Below are positions 41,194-56,440 of a DNA stretch of 64,000 nucleotides, in pieces. How positions within the stretch are numbered: position 1 is the first letter of the stretch; the number at the start of each line of letters is the position of its first letter. This stretch comes from Cristatella mucedo (lineage: Eukaryota > Bryozoa > Phylactolaemata > Cristatellidae). Position numbers and translations under genes: made by a program. The stretch lies in assembly GCA_009760855.2 (NCBI GenBank), contig WPIO01000067.1, forward strand, positions 309,501 through 373,500, in the 5' to 3' direction. Under the pieces are notes generated by a model, which had not been told where the DNA came from, made no database searches, and saw only the letters and a program-made list of their open reading frames with translations.

Positions 41194-42067
41194 AAAACGA
41201 CAGCCCCACTGGGTTGAAATGCATTAGGGCAGCAGGTGGCCGCTCACTACCAACGAAACCGCGTCGTGCCCAGGCGTTCCCAGGCGAGCTGGAATCGCGC
41301 GCTATCGGAGGCGCCGCGAAGCACCTACTCGGACTGGAGGCGGTACTTGAAGCTGGGCGAGTCCAGACCTTTCATGTGGTCTGCAACGCGCAAGTGAGGA
41401 CGAGGCGCGTCACGCAAACGCCTCGCGCCGCTCTGGCCGGCGGCCCCGCACGATTCTCCTGCATCCGCACCTGCGCGCCGCCTGCCACGACTCGCACAGC
41501 GTACGAATCAGCGAGCGCGAGCGAGCGCGGACGGCGCCCGCCGAATATCGTCGTCTCTTGAGGCATCGAGCGCGCGGCGCGCCAAAAAAAAGAGAGAGAT
41601 GAGACGCCGGTCGCACAAATGCAGAGCGTCCAGGTACCGAAAAAAGCGGGTCCGCTCTCACGAATGAACGAACGAACAGCTGGGCAGGCACTCGGCGACG
41701 GCACGCGGGCAGCTACGGGCGGCCGGCGTCGCCGGCACAACAGCCTTCTGGAACCCATACGTTGGGGCACCGTACGGCGACAGAGCACGCGTCCGGCAGG
41801 GCGCGAGCAGCACCGTTCAAGAGGCGCGCGCGCGGACAGCAGCACGCTTGACTCTGGCTGCCCTCGGAGTTGCGAGGCGGCGGCAGCGGCGCAGCCGTGC
41901 TTGGGCACGCCGCCGCCGCCGCCGAACGCCAGCGCCCGCGCGGCGGCGGCGGACGTACCGGAGTGCGCGTGCGAAAGGAAGAACACGGTGCTCGCTAGGT
42001 TGTCTCCGTCGAATCGGTCGAGTGAGATCCGTCCGTACTCCGCGGTTCGGCCAGGGAAGGCGCTCAT
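27316..42067 (-). CDS. DCLRE1C: Artemis (SNM1C) nuclease orthologue, eight exons
   Basis: Artemis opens hairpins and trims DNA ends in non-homologous end joining with DNA-PKcs. Exons in transcript order: 42067-41959, 41380-41329, 38359-38275, 37938-37879, 33354-32980, 31196-31083, 29038-28507 and 27695-27316. All phases match, giving about 568 residues (human 692). Catalytic residues fall where human Artemis has them: H33, H35, D37, H38 (HAHSDH), H115 (GHC) and D136 (YTGDF). The CYSFHSS motif of the beta-CASP domain carries H352. LSTMWF and NVCPVGRTM close the core. The tail is acidic and Ser-rich (SSSSSSD, EEEDDE) with SQ dipeptides, as in the human tail, which is phosphorylated by DNA-PK. 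Exons 1-6 and the core of exon 7 are firm; the exon 7 donor and exon 8 are provisional. SNM1A or Apollo are less likely because of the ISLDRFD start and the STMWF motif. Confidence 0.92.
27930..28247. repeat. Compound (CT)n tract in DCLRE1C intron 7
   Basis: CT repeats mixed with CTGT and CCCT. It is one of the few long tracts in the window that are purine-rich on the sense strand of the host gene. Confidence 0.96.
28507..29038 (-). CDS. DCLRE1C: DCLRE1C exon 7 (end of beta-CASP core, start of tail)
   Basis: Acceptor TTTTTCCCGTGCCAG gives an in-phase start at 29038 (VVDGSN). It encodes [32 protein letters not shown] and [19 protein letters not shown], matching human Artemis in order. After about 28690 it turns into Ala/Ser/Arg-rich tail. 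The 3' limit is chosen at T|GTGAGC (28507/28506) because it fits the phase-1 acceptor of exon 8; without splicing the frame would stop at 28400. Confidence 0.8.
29202..29278. repeat. Interrupted (GA)n tract in DCLRE1C intron 6
   Basis: GA/GAAA/GACA repeats, pyrimidine-rich on the DCLRE1C sense strand, about 165 bp before the exon 7 acceptor. Confidence 0.93.
29936..30075 (+). repeat. SINE-A copy, antisense in DCLRE1C intron 6
   Basis: TTTGGCCGAACGGTTAAGC (diverged A box), GGGCTCGAGCCCC, and tail AAGCGTCTGAATAGGGATT / AAGGCGCTATACAAAT. Confidence 0.85.
30869..30942. repeat. (GA)n microsatellite in DCLRE1C intron 6
   Basis: Perfect GA run, which is CT on the sense strand of DCLRE1C. Confidence 0.97.
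31083..31196 (-). CDS. DCLRE1C: DCLRE1C exon 6
   Basis: Acceptor CATGCTTTGCAG, donor GTACGC, 114 nt, phase 0 at both ends. Encodes [17 protein letters not shown] and [10 protein letters not shown], matching human VHVNKLDMFRNMPE and QIHACRHPK. Confidence 0.93.
31690..31965 (+). repeat. LINE family A 3' end, antisense in DCLRE1C intron 5
   Basis: Starts in the last codons (TTTAGGACAGAATTTAGTGG) and runs through the 3' UTR (GCATGCTGACCCTGTGCATG) to the tail AAATGTAAAGCGCCTAGAAA and ATAATAATAATT. Confidence 0.88.
32025..32110. repeat. Unclassified repeat, also at 55358-55445
   Basis: TGAGCCACATGGAGAGACGG here aligns with TGAGCCATGTGGAGAGACGG at 55374-55393, and similarity extends about 80 bp. 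The family is unknown. Confidence 0.5.
32335..32505 (-). repeat. SINE-B copy, diverged
   Basis: The reverse complement shows an A-box-like CGTAAGGCAGGCGGTGGC, then CAGGTCGTGCGTTCGAGTC (B box), and the tail end GAGGCTGTTGAATCAGC, matching the copy at 37021. Confidence 0.7.
32980..33354 (-). CDS. DCLRE1C: DCLRE1C exon 5 (metallo-beta-lactamase core)
   Basis: Encodes 125 residues from [19 protein letters not shown], with H115 in GHC and D136 in LYTGDFRLD, through [11 protein letters not shown] to IYRKLGLK. The donor is GC rather than GT (AAAG|GCAAGC, 32980/32979), the usual context of the minor GC-AG intron class, and the phases on both sides require it. Confidence 0.94.
33888..34025 (+). repeat. 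SINE-A copy with internal rearrangement
   Basis: GGCCCAGTGGTTAAGGTGCT (A box) and GAGGTCGTGGGC are present, but 20-odd extra bases lie before the B box and part of the tail is missing (GAGATTAAGTTCTCTTAGGG remains). Confidence 0.75.
34225..34445 (+). repeat. LINE family A 3' UTR and tail, diverged
   Basis: TGCTCATGCGTGCTGACACT, then GTGTCTAGAAAGAGATTCAG and GGTGCTATACAAATGTATTA. Confidence 0.8.
34489..34546. repeat. Perfect 27-bp inverted repeat with a 4-nt loop
   Basis: 34489-34515 is the exact reverse complement of 34520-34546, separated by ATTA. The 16-mer at 34516-34531 (ATTAGTATCATTATCG) also occurs directly at 34468-34483. Confidence 0.97.
34815..35460 (+). repeat. LINE family A fragment, diverged
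   Basis: Contains AGGATGTCTCGGCCAAGCTG (KDVSAKLV), TTTGGAGATCGTGCCTTTAA and GTCTGGAACTCACTTCC, in the same order as family A. Frameshifted; no tail, since a SINE-A copy abuts it. Confidence 0.78.
35464..35580 (+). repeat. SINE-A copy, 5'-truncated
   Basis: Starts at GTGCTCGTCCCGACC, B box GGGCTCGAGCCCC, tail CTGAACAGAGATTAAGTTC / AGGGCGCTATACATATGAAT. It replaces the 3' tail of the LINE-A copy before it. Confidence 0.85.
35581..36559. other. DCLRE1C intron 4, nothing recognised
   Basis: No exon or shared repeat, apart from an isolated reversed B-box-like stretch at 36356-36380. Confidence 0.5.
36560..36748 (-). repeat. SINE-B copy, near full-length
   Basis: The reverse complement reads AGGTAAGGCAGTTGCTTTTC (A box region), GAGGGTTCGAATCCTACGG (B box), GCAAGCGGTGGTGATAGC and GAGGCTGTTAAATCAGC, ending in ATT repeats. 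Confidence 0.88.
36985..37020. repeat. (CA)n / ACACAT repeat
   Basis: Imperfect ACACAT units directly before a SINE-B copy. Confidence 0.85.
37021..37195 (+). repeat. SINE-B copy, full-length reference
   Basis: GGCTCACTAGGTAAGGCGG (A box), GGTCGTGGGTTCGAATCC (B box, a canonical GGTTCGAATCC), then a tRNA-unrelated body (CTGCAAGCGGTGGTGATAGC) and the tail GAGGCTGTTAAATCAGC ending in TTATT repeats. The tail differs from that of SINE-A. Confidence 0.9.
37196..37400. repeat. (CA)n-rich low-complexity tract
   Basis: ACACAGAC/ACATAC-type repeats. Cys/Val-rich open frames on the minus strand are artefacts. Confidence 0.93.
37879..37938 (-). CDS. DCLRE1C: DCLRE1C exon 4
   Basis: Acceptor CTCTCTTCCACAG, donor GTAAGC, 60 nt, phase 0 at both ends. 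Encodes [20 protein letters not shown], in the position of human ISIEIETPTQISLVDEASG. Conservation is low here, but the splice sites and phase fit exactly. Confidence 0.87.
38041..38096. repeat. (CA)n microsatellite
   Basis: CA dinucleotides with a few GC interruptions in DCLRE1C intron 3. Confidence 0.95.
38275..38359 (-). CDS. DCLRE1C: DCLRE1C exon 3
   Basis: Acceptor GATCGTTCTAG, donor GTAAGT, 85 nt. Encodes [18 protein letters not shown] and WLKRHM, matching human VYLYCSPVTKELLL and FWKKRI. Confidence 0.93.
38571..38710. repeat. AGC/GGC trinucleotide-rich tract
   Basis: Imperfect CAG, CAT and GGC triplets. The Ser/Gly-rich open frame (38516-38746 plus) is probably not a gene. Confidence 0.85.
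38848..39302 (-). repeat. LINE family A, 3' part of a nested copy
   Basis: Minus strand: family A coding piece [20 protein letters not shown] (39275-39165), then a non-matching ~160 bp, then 3' UTR and tail (to 38848). Its 5' part continues at 39763-40560. Confidence 0.8.
39303..39762 (-). mobile_element. LINE family B 3' end inserted into a family A copy
   Basis: The minus strand carries [37 protein letters not shown] and the family B 3' UTR, flanked on both sides by contiguous family A sequence. It is therefore younger than the A copy it interrupts. Confidence 0.82.
39763..40560 (-). repeat. LINE family A, 5' part of the nested copy
   Basis: The minus strand shows [10 protein letters not shown] (reverse transcriptase region) near 40450-40420 and [13 protein letters not shown] near 39890-39850, with stops and frameshifts. 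Confidence 0.78.
40561..41128. other. DCLRE1C intron 2, nothing recognised
   Basis: AT-rich, no shared repeat. Confidence 0.5.
41129..41190. repeat. (GA)n microsatellite in DCLRE1C intron 2
   Basis: Perfect GA run, CT on the DCLRE1C sense strand. Confidence 0.97.
41329..41380 (-). CDS. DCLRE1C: DCLRE1C exon 2 (52 nt)
   Basis: Acceptor CGCGTTGCAG, donor GTAGGT. With the G of exon 1 it encodes [17 protein letters not shown], completing the HxHxDH metal site; human has DHMKGLRAPTLKRRLECS. Confidence 0.93.
41959..42067 (-). CDS. DCLRE1C: DCLRE1C exon 1
   Basis: ATG at 42067-42065; donor GTACGT at 41958, phase 1. Encodes [20 protein letters not shown] to FFLSHAHS, aligned without gaps to human [20 protein letters not shown] to YFLSHCHK. 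Confidence 0.95.
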
Positions 42068-42650
42068 TGTTATGCTTCTCGCGCAGCGGCGGCCGCAGAA
42101 CCGCTCCTCCTCCTCCTCCGTCGACCGACCGACCGACCGACCGACCGACCGACCGCCCCCCTTAACGCCCCACGGCGGATTGTAACGCGTCTCCAGTTCA
42201 GGAGAGGTTCACGAGACTGCATCCGCTGACGTAACGATCCGGTTTGGCGGCGCTCTCTTTTCTCTCGCTCGTGCGCGCGCGCGGCGGCTTTAAGAAGTAG
42301 TATTCAGGGCTGCCTCTCTCATCGCCATTGAAGCACTCGTGGAATTCGTCGCGCTTACTGCCGACGGAGGAAAACACGAAGGCGTGCCGAGATTCGATGC
42401 AAGGGGACGACGGGAATGGAAGGCTGCTGCTGCTGGCGGAGGGGGCGGGGACAGCCCTCGGGCCTGACCGGAAGAGAGCGGCGCTACTGCCTCGAGCCCA
42501 GAGGCAGTCGCGCCGCTGGGCACCCCTTGGATTCGGATGAGAGCGGCGCTCGTCGGAGGAGCCCATGCTGAGGCTGCTACGGAGCGTTTTAGAGATCGAT
42601 CATGCTGGGTCGCAAAAACTTGAGGCATCGTTCTACTTTACGGCATTGAA
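42068..42650 (-). promoter_or_regulatory. CpG-rich promoter region of DCLRE1C
   Basis: GC- and CpG-rich DNA upstream of the Artemis start, with a (GACC)n repeat at 42121-42153 and an ACGTAA-type element near 42230. No divergent gene is recognised on the plus strand. Confidence 0.45.
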
Positions 42651-42767
42651 CTGAGCGTAAGATGTTTCGTACTGCAACGTTCTTACGATCCAACTAAGTT
42701 CCTGCGGTGCTGCTGTCTCTGTAATCAGCGCACGATCGATCCGGGCACTCACTATCGACGCACGTCA

Positions 42768-43003
42768 CAACGTCCCCTGACTTGACGACATTTAAAAAGA
42801 AGCTTAAAACGCACCTGTCCATTAGTGCATTTGGTGGGTGTTTGCGATTCGTCTTTCGTGTGCATGCACCAGCTTACTCTACGCCTGCTGCTTGCGGATG
42901 CTACCACCAATCATTTAGCAATGCTTTCTGTATAGCATCACTAAAGTACATAGAAATAGATTCAGTTCTTTGATGACGCTATACAAAGTTATTTTTTTTA
43001 TTA
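42768..43003 (+). repeat. LINE family A 3' end, diverged
   Basis: CCTGACTTGACGACATTTAA, then a 3' UTR and the tail ACATAGAAATAGATTCAGTT / ACGCTATACAAAG, ending in TTTATTATT. A second family A copy starts within 10 bp. Confidence 0.82.
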
Positions 43004-43006
43004 TTA

Positions 43007-44495
43007 CCTAGCAGAGGCGAGTTCCAATCTGGCTTTAGAGCTAATCACTCCACAGAGTCAGATTGCTTTAGGTATACAACGACCTACTTAGGAATGCAGA
43101 CATGGGTAGAGTGACTCTGCTTGTTTTGCTTGATCTTTCAGCAGCTTTTGACACCATCGATCACAAAGTTCTTCTAGAGCGCCTCTCATCTCGCCTGGGC
43201 ATCACTGGCACTGCTCTGCAATGGTTCAGGTCCTATCTCAGTGGGAGACTCCAGAGTATTGACGTAAGTGGACAAAGATCATCTGAAGTACCTCTGAAAT
43301 ATGGGGTACCTCAGGGCTCCGGGCTAGGTCCGGTTCTTTTCACGGTTTATGCTCCCTCTTGCTGATGTGATTGCCAAGCACAATCTAGAATTTCACTTCT
43401 ATGTTGATGACACTCAGTTGTACCTTTGCTTTGATCCCTCCCAGCCTTCGAGCACCTGAAATTCTCTCAACTCGCTGCATGTATTGATGATATCCGCACA
43501 TGGATGGCAGCAAATTTTCTAAAACTAAGCGATGATAATACTAACTGACTAGTTTTGGGCAAACCCAGTGTGATTCAGAAATCGGAAAGGCTGACGTTCA
43601 AAATTGACTCTGCCAGCATATCTCCTGCTGTTGAATCAGCTCGAAATCTAGGTGTCATATTGCAAAGCGACCTCTCGTTAGACGACCATATCAGCTCCAC
43701 AGTCAAATCTGCCTATTTTCAGCTTCATAACATTGCTAAAATTCGGGCTTGTTTAGATAAGGATACCACGTCCAAGTTGGTCCATGCATTCGTGACATCC
43801 CGTCTCGACTTATGCAACTCCCTGCTTACTGGTTTACCAGCATGTGCAATCAGGCGATTGCAGCTTATGCAAAACTCTGCAGCTAGGCTTGTCTGTCGTG
43901 AGCATCGCAGTTGCCACATTACTCCACTTCTCGCCGACCTGCACTGGCTCCCAGTCAAGCAACGGATTGACTTCAAGGTTTTGTCGCTCACTTTTAGGTC
44001 ACTTCATTCTTTGGCCCCAGCCTATCTCTCTGATTTACTCCCCCATCAGGCCAAGCATCATAGCACCCGCTTTTCGGAATCCAACAGTCTACAAATACCT
44101 CGTACAAACCTGAAATCCTTTGGAGACCGTGCATTTAGTTCATATACTCCCAAAGCCTGGAACTCCCTCCCGACATGTGTCAGAACATCCCCTGACTTGA
44201 CCGCATTTAAAAAGAATTTAAAAACACACCTATATAGGACAGCATTCAATGGGTCCCTGTGATTCGTCCTTGATGTGCTTATGCGTGCTGACACGGTGCA
44301 TGCTGCCACTAACCATATTTGCATGCTGACCCTGTGCATGTCACCCCTAACCATGTTATTCATGTTGTTTGTTTATCAAGCATGATATTACTCACCATTC
44401 AATTGCATTTCCCTTTGCAGCAAATGTAAAGCGCCTAGAGAGAGATTGAGTTCTCTGAGGGCGCTTTATCAAGTGCATTAGTATTATTATTTTTA
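43007..44495 (+). mobile_element. LINE family A, longest copy, with reverse transcriptase remnants
   Basis: 5'-truncated non-LTR retrotransposon of the L2/CR1 group. The reverse transcriptase starts near QSGFRANHSTES (43025-43060). An open stretch at 43102-43365 contains DLSAAFDTIDHKVL, WFRSYLSGR and [14 protein letters not shown]. The catalytic YVDDTQLYL lies near 43400-43426 in a shifted frame. The C-terminal domain is open from 43555 to 44262 (about 235 residues, including [17 protein letters not shown] and TFKSFGDRAF-like KSFGDRAFSSY). The 3' UTR ends with GCGCCTAGAGAGAGATTGAG, GGGCGCTTTATCAAGTGC and ATT repeats. There is no endonuclease domain and at least two frameshifts, so it is inactive. 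Confidence 0.9.
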
Positions 44496-45024
44496 TAGAC
44501 ACGAACGTTCAATGAGGGAATCGACACAAATTACTGCGTCGGTAGGTCGAGTAAGACACATCGCGTCTGCGATATCGACTTTGTGCCGTAGTTTCGGCTC
44601 CCCTCTGTCTGAAAGCAGTGAAGCAACGGATACATTTGTTGAAACGTCTCTGGGGCGGGGTTTGACCGAGTGCTCTGAGAGTAATTAAAATCGTTCGCTG
44701 TTTCGTCTCTCCGTCCTCCTCCAGTCGTCGTTCTCGAGCACTTGCGTGCACCCATATAAGGACAAGCAGGTTAAAAAATAAGTGCCTCCTCCCCCTCCCC
44801 CCTGCGCGTGCAAGCACCTACGTTCGCTCACGAACGCGACACGTAGTTACCGCACGGCTGCGAATCGTCTCTGCTTTCTCTTTTATTTACCTTGTCTAGT
44901 CCATTGGAATCATGGTGTTAAGATTTAGCCTTTGCACCACCACTGTGGATTTCCGATTTCACGATTGAGAAAGTTGCAGAAGCTTTAAGCAAGCCAACTA
45001 AACGAATCTCACTCTCTGCCTTGC
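44496..45024. other. Intergenic, nothing recognised
   Basis: No gene or shared repeat recognised. Confidence 0.5.
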
Positions 45025-45146
<122 letters not shown>

Positions 45147-45198
45147 CACTGACCATCCTTAATGTTCTCTATTCGTCCTGCTATCTCGCTCCCTCTTT

Positions 45199-45240
<42 letters not shown>

Positions 45241-45589
45241 AAAAAGGTAGTGTGGTTATGTAAGCAAAATCAGTTACAAAACATATTTTAGCCTCGCAAT
45301 TGCTATTTAAGTCAGTTAGCTCGCATCAGTCCTGGGCTTGAGAGTAGTCACAGCACTCGTTTTCCAAAGATGCATTCCAGCATTCAAGTTGCTGCTATTG
45401 CTAATGGCTAGTCCGGTTTCGCTGCATAGCATAGCCAGCTGTGAAAGTATGTACAAAACAGCCATTAAGTAAATAGATCCAATTGTCATCAGCGACGTAA
45501 GTATATGCGATACAGTGGCACTCACTTAAAATTACAAGAGTCTATCCGTCGCAATGCTCACAATTTGACCTGGCCTGTCAGACGTATTG

Positions 45590-45665
45590 CCCCGTGGCAT
45601 ATATGTGAAGCGCCTGAATAGAGACTAAGTTCCTTTGGGGCGCTACACAAATGAACTGTATATAT
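45590..45665 (+). repeat. SINE-A tail fragment
   Basis: CCCCGTGGCATATATGTGAA, GCGCCTGAATAGAGACTAAG and GGGGCGCTACACAAATGAA. Confidence 0.8.
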
Positions 45666-45815
45666 AATACATATTACATAACATACACATATATATATAT
45701 ATACATGTATATATCTACTGTATGGCAACAATATATATATACATATTGTTGCTATATATATATATATCTATATATATATATATATATAGATATATATATT
45801 GTATAATATAATATA

Positions 45816-45852
<37 letters not shown>

Positions 45853-45894
45853 ATATAATATATATATAGTATTTATATATATATTATATATATA
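45666..45894. repeat. AT-rich tract with palindromes
   Basis: (TA)n arrays broken by short unique pieces. GCAACAATAT (45727-45736) and ATATTGTTGC (45745-45754) form a 10-bp perfect stem. Confidence 0.85.
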
Positions 45895-46030
45895 TATAAT
45901 TCATTTGTAAAGCGCCCTAAGAGAACTTAATCTCTATTCAGGCGCTTCACATTTGCCACGGGGATCGAGCCCACGATCTCGGTCAGACCATGGTCTTGGT
46001 GAGCACCTTAACCACTTTTCCGAACCAGCA
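45895..46030 (-). repeat. SINE-A copy, inverted relative to 45590-45665
   Basis: The reverse complement gives GTGGTTAAGGTGCTCACC, a B-box variant GGGCTCGATCCCC, and the tail GCGCCTGAATAGAGATTAAG / AGGGCGCTTTACAAATGAAT. Confidence 0.87.
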
Positions 46031-46204
46031 TCGTGACATCAGTCAGGAGTCTTCACTTCCAGGCTTTGGAAGCATCCGAACTAAATGCACTGCCTCTAAA
46101 GCGTGACTGGAGACGCAGCTAAACGATTCGAGTAAGAAGAGACGGTGGCATGCTACCAAGCGTGCGAGTGGCGAGCTTTGGCCAAACCGCCATCAACCTA
46201 AAGC

Positions 46205-46300
46205 CCGCTTCCTTTGCAGCAAATGTAAAGCGCCTAGAAAGAGATTAGGTTCTCTGAGGGCGCTTTATCAAGTACATTATTATTGTTATTATTATGCCTA
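46205..46300 (+). repeat. LINE family A tail fragment
   Basis: CAGCAAATGTAAAGCGCCTA, GAGGGCGCTTTATCAAGTAC, ending in ATT repeats. A short reversed family A piece lies at 46060-46110. Confidence 0.82.
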
Positions 46301-46499
46301 GTGCAGCAAGCGCTTGCCCAACAAAGCAGCGCCGCTTCCGTAAAAGCGAGCGACCGTCGCATCCACGCGATGACGCGCCGACACGCCCCCAGCGGTCACC
46401 CAGCCAGCAGCAAGGACGAAAAGCATAGATACCCAGTACGGGATGTACACCGGAAGAGCTGGGATACGTACACGAGCGGTTCAACTCGTTACTTTTTTA

Positions 46500-46727
46500 T
46501 ATGGCGATGCTGCCGGTCCGATCGTGCTTGGCGACCTTTCGCCAGCTGTCGACCAGCTGGCTGCGGAATGCAACCGGTGAGCGCGCGCGCGCGCATAGGA
46601 GTCGCGCGAGCTGTCGACGAAACTCCTCGTCCGAGAGAGCGCTGCTGCTGCGGCGGCGGCGAGCGTCCGCGACCGACGGCGCTCGGGCCGAGTGCGGCTG
46701 CCAAGTCGCCTTTCCGCTCTCTCTCTC

Positions 46728-46763
<36 letters not shown>

Positions 46764-47418
46764 ATCTTCCGTCATTCTCAGGCGCGGCGAACTGAATGGC
46801 GCCGAAGCGACGCGCGTCCGCAAGCTCCGCCGAATGCGGTGCGGCCAGCGCGCTGCGGCGCGCGTCGACCGACGCACGCACGCTGGCGCGTCGCGCCGTG
46901 CGTCGGTTGCGGTAGCTGTGCGTGCGCCGAAGCGAGATTCTCCCGCGCGCGAGCGGCGTCGACGCGATTGACGCAGCATTCTCGCCCGCCGGCCGACTCT
47001 GTCGGGATCCGGGCCGAGGCGGACCGTCGAGAGCAAAGTCCCTGCACTGACGTCGACGCTCCTGCTTCTCTCTCTCTCTCGCCTTCGCGCCGGCTGCTGC
47101 GCGACGACGAGTGTGCGCCATTCTGCCGAGTCGGCGTCCGTCCGAGCGCGAACGCTGCTTGTTGTGGCACCTTTGCGAGCCGACTCTTGTCATCGCCTCG
47201 TGCCGGCCGGCCGAACTCGGCTTCACGGCGAACTCGGCTTCACGGCGGCGGCAGCTCGTCCTGCGCGGTTGGGTCAACTCATGCGATGCAAAGCGAGCGA
47301 GCGAGCGCTCGCTCGCTCGCTCGCTCGGCGGCAGAAGGACGGCGGGTGCAGCGAGCGGTGCGTTAGCCGCCTAGTGACCGTCGGGCTGGGCTCGAAGCGC
47401 TGACCGGCAGCGAGAGCG
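46500..47418 (+). promoter_or_regulatory. CpG-rich promoter and 5' region of MRPL21
   Basis: GC- and CpG-rich block with a (CT)n run at 46717-46763 and a (GAGC/GCTC)n palindrome at 47296-47325. An in-frame TGA at 47401-47403 precedes the MRPL21 ATG by 18 bases. Arg-rich open frames here are composition artefacts. Confidence 0.45.
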
Positions 47419-53950
<6,532 letters not shown>

Positions 53951-54354
53951 CGAGACCGGCGGCGCATGAACCGGTACCGCTTCCCTGCGGACGGCGTTTC
54001 CTGCCTCGGCGTTTCCTGCCTCGGCGGCTCTCTTCTGCTCGCGCTGCTGCGACCTTGCGCAGTGTCAGAGGCTGCTTCAGAGGCAGCTCGAAAAATCTGG
54101 CTCTGCCCAGTCCCACCACCGAGAAGAAGCTGCTGCTGATCTGCCGATCTGCTCCGCCGAGCAGCCGTCGCACGGCAGGCGGCTACTGACCGCCGCCTGC
54201 CCGGCGACGTCGTGCTGGGGGGGGGGGCTGTATATCGGGCTCGCAGCACTGCCGAGTGTGGACTGTCTGTGGCGAAGTAGTAAAATCCTAGCCAAAGACT
54301 CGTTGCGTTGGCGCTCTGCTTTCGTCGACCTTGGCGCGCGGCGGCAGCACGCTG
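53951..54354 (+). other. MRPL21 3' region
   Basis: No AATAAA is obvious. A poly(G) run lies at 54217-54226. Confidence 0.4.
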
Positions 54355-54436
54355 CTCTCTCTCTCTCTCTCTCCCCTCTCTCTATCTCTACCTCTCTCTC
54401 TCTCTTTCTCACTCTCTCTCTCTCTCTCTCTATCTC

Positions 54437-54508
<72 letters not shown>

Positions 54509-54515
54509 TCTCCCA

Positions 54516-54553
<38 letters not shown>

Positions 54554-54592
54554 ACCCCCTCTCTCTATCTCTCTCACTCTCTCACTCTCTCT
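54355..54592. repeat. Compound (CT)n tract
   Basis: CT repeats with CTAT and CCCT variants downstream of MRPL21; a ~28-nt poly(G) run follows at 54695-54722. Confidence 0.97.
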
Positions 54593-54722
54593 GCTTATTC
54601 TGATAACTGCGTCGGCTGTAGCTCTCGAATGCTCTCAGAGGGACACTCGCCGCGTTGGTGCCGGTAGCTGCTGGCCACTGCCGAGATCAACATCGGGGGG
54701 GGGGGGGGGGGGGAGGGGGGGG

Positions 54723-56297
54723 TAGCCCAGAGGATTTCGACGTCATTCCTTCGGAGGGCTACGTGCTGCAAGTGCAAGTCCGGCAACTCGTTCAGGCGAG
54801 TTTGCCCCACTGTTTTTTAATGGGACATCTTCTGTTTGATCGTGGCTCGGCAAACCCACAAACACTTAGGAAGCGTTTATTACTCTGTCAAAGGATCTCC
54901 CAAGCTGTTCATCAAGCATCTTTATTAGAGCCTGGATCAGCTGCTCGCGATTTTTAGCCTTGCGATTGACCCGAAGGCCGTGAACCACTGCAGCGAAACT
55001 TTTCCAAACCGCTTTGTCCGTTCTGTTAAGACGTCTCTGGGGTACTTAGTAATAGCTTCGGACTCATTATCTTGAACCTCGACAAAGTGCTTAATGAGGC
55101 GTAACGAGATGTGCCTAACTAGCATCGTCGCCTTCTGCAGGGGTCTACCGGCTGCTTCTACGTGATGTCCTTCCGAAATACGAAATACCATGTCCACTGC
55201 ACCCTGTCCCTTTTGCGATAGTTCGCCTTAGCGTCCCTGCTGTCGCATAGGCAAAACGAAGAAACTTCGTGAGCCCTCTTTAGACGCCTACCAGGAATGC
55301 CGTCTCAGCCGAGGCCACCTTAGTTCAAAGCATTCAGCGACAACTGGGCAAGTCTTCTTTGAGGTGCACTGAGTGAGCCATGTGGAGAGACGGGCGACTT
55401 TCCCCCTCCCTTTATAAAGTAACACGGCTTTGCGACGCTCCCTGGTGAGCAGTATTTGCATTGGCACCCTTCACTCGAGGCTACAAGGGATTCCTACAGC
55501 CTCGAATAGACCGGCCACGTCACTGCAGAAGTACAGCCCATCATGCCGACTGAAAGAGTTGGGGAAAAGGTTGTTGACGCTTTTTCCGATCTGTTTTTCT
55601 CACATTTTCATCCAAAAAGTTCAGTCTCGTGAACCTGGATACCAGAAGGTCAGCATTGGACTCGGGAGCAAACTAAATTGAAGCAAAGATCAGGGTCTCT
55701 GATCAGATCGTTGGCGGTCTTTCTCGATAATATAGTATGGCTCTCTCTCACCTCAGCCGCACTCGTGAAGTTGGAATCTGGATATGCTATATCGTCCTCG
55801 CCGTCTGACTCGCTGCACTCCTGAAGATGGCTAACCCCTGTCTGGAGGGAGGAAAGCGAGCAAGCCGAGCGCTTGGGCTGTGCGATATGCTGCACCGGGG
55901 CGTCGGACGGAGGACTGCACGCGACGACGAGAGGCACACACTGGCCAGTTCGAGGACCGGAAGGTTACGCCATGCTGAAGTAACAGTTGCCCGAGTGAGT
56001 AGTCGATTCCCACCAAATTCCTACGGCTCTTTCCTCAACTAATACGGCGTCGTTCGTTCATAGAGAGCCAGCTCACTTCGTGCTATGTGCGCACATGCCC
56101 GTAGCACGCCGTCAAACGTGGTCATTTTTATGTTTACGATATAAACAAATTACTTTTGAGATATCCTTTTAGCTTAAGGTTTCGGATTGTCGGTTTAGTG
56201 CTTAGGAGTTGTGAGTTTTCGGATTCATGTTTTGGGTCTAGTGGTTTGATTTGTATTTTTTTATTCGAGGTTTGGGATTGACGTTTTAGGGTTTAGT
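54723..56297. other. Intergenic; unassigned open frames
   Basis: Minus-strand frames at 54937-55197 and 55650-55937 are long for AT-balanced DNA. The second has an acidic stretch (ECSESDGEDDIAYPDS), but neither resembles a known family. A repeat shared with 32025 lies at 55358-55445. Confidence 0.4.
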
Positions 56298-56440
56298 GTT
56301 GCTGGTTTGGTCCAGCGGTCAAGGTGCTCACCCCGATCAAGGTCTTCCCGAGGTCGTTGGCTCGAGCACCGTAGCGTATGTGAATCGCCTGAATAGAAAT
56401 CAAGTTCTCTTAGGGCGCTATACAAATAAATTGTATATTT
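56298..56440 (+). repeat. SINE-A copy, diverged
   Basis: TTTGGTCCAGCGGTCAAGG (A box), GGCTCGAGCACC (mutated B box), tail CGCCTGAATAGAAATCAAG / AGGGCGCTATACAAATAAAT. Confidence 0.87.

Noticed and set aside
46497-47366. Arg-rich frames upstream of MRPL21
   Set aside because: Same composition effect in the promoter CpG block; frames on both strands overlap.
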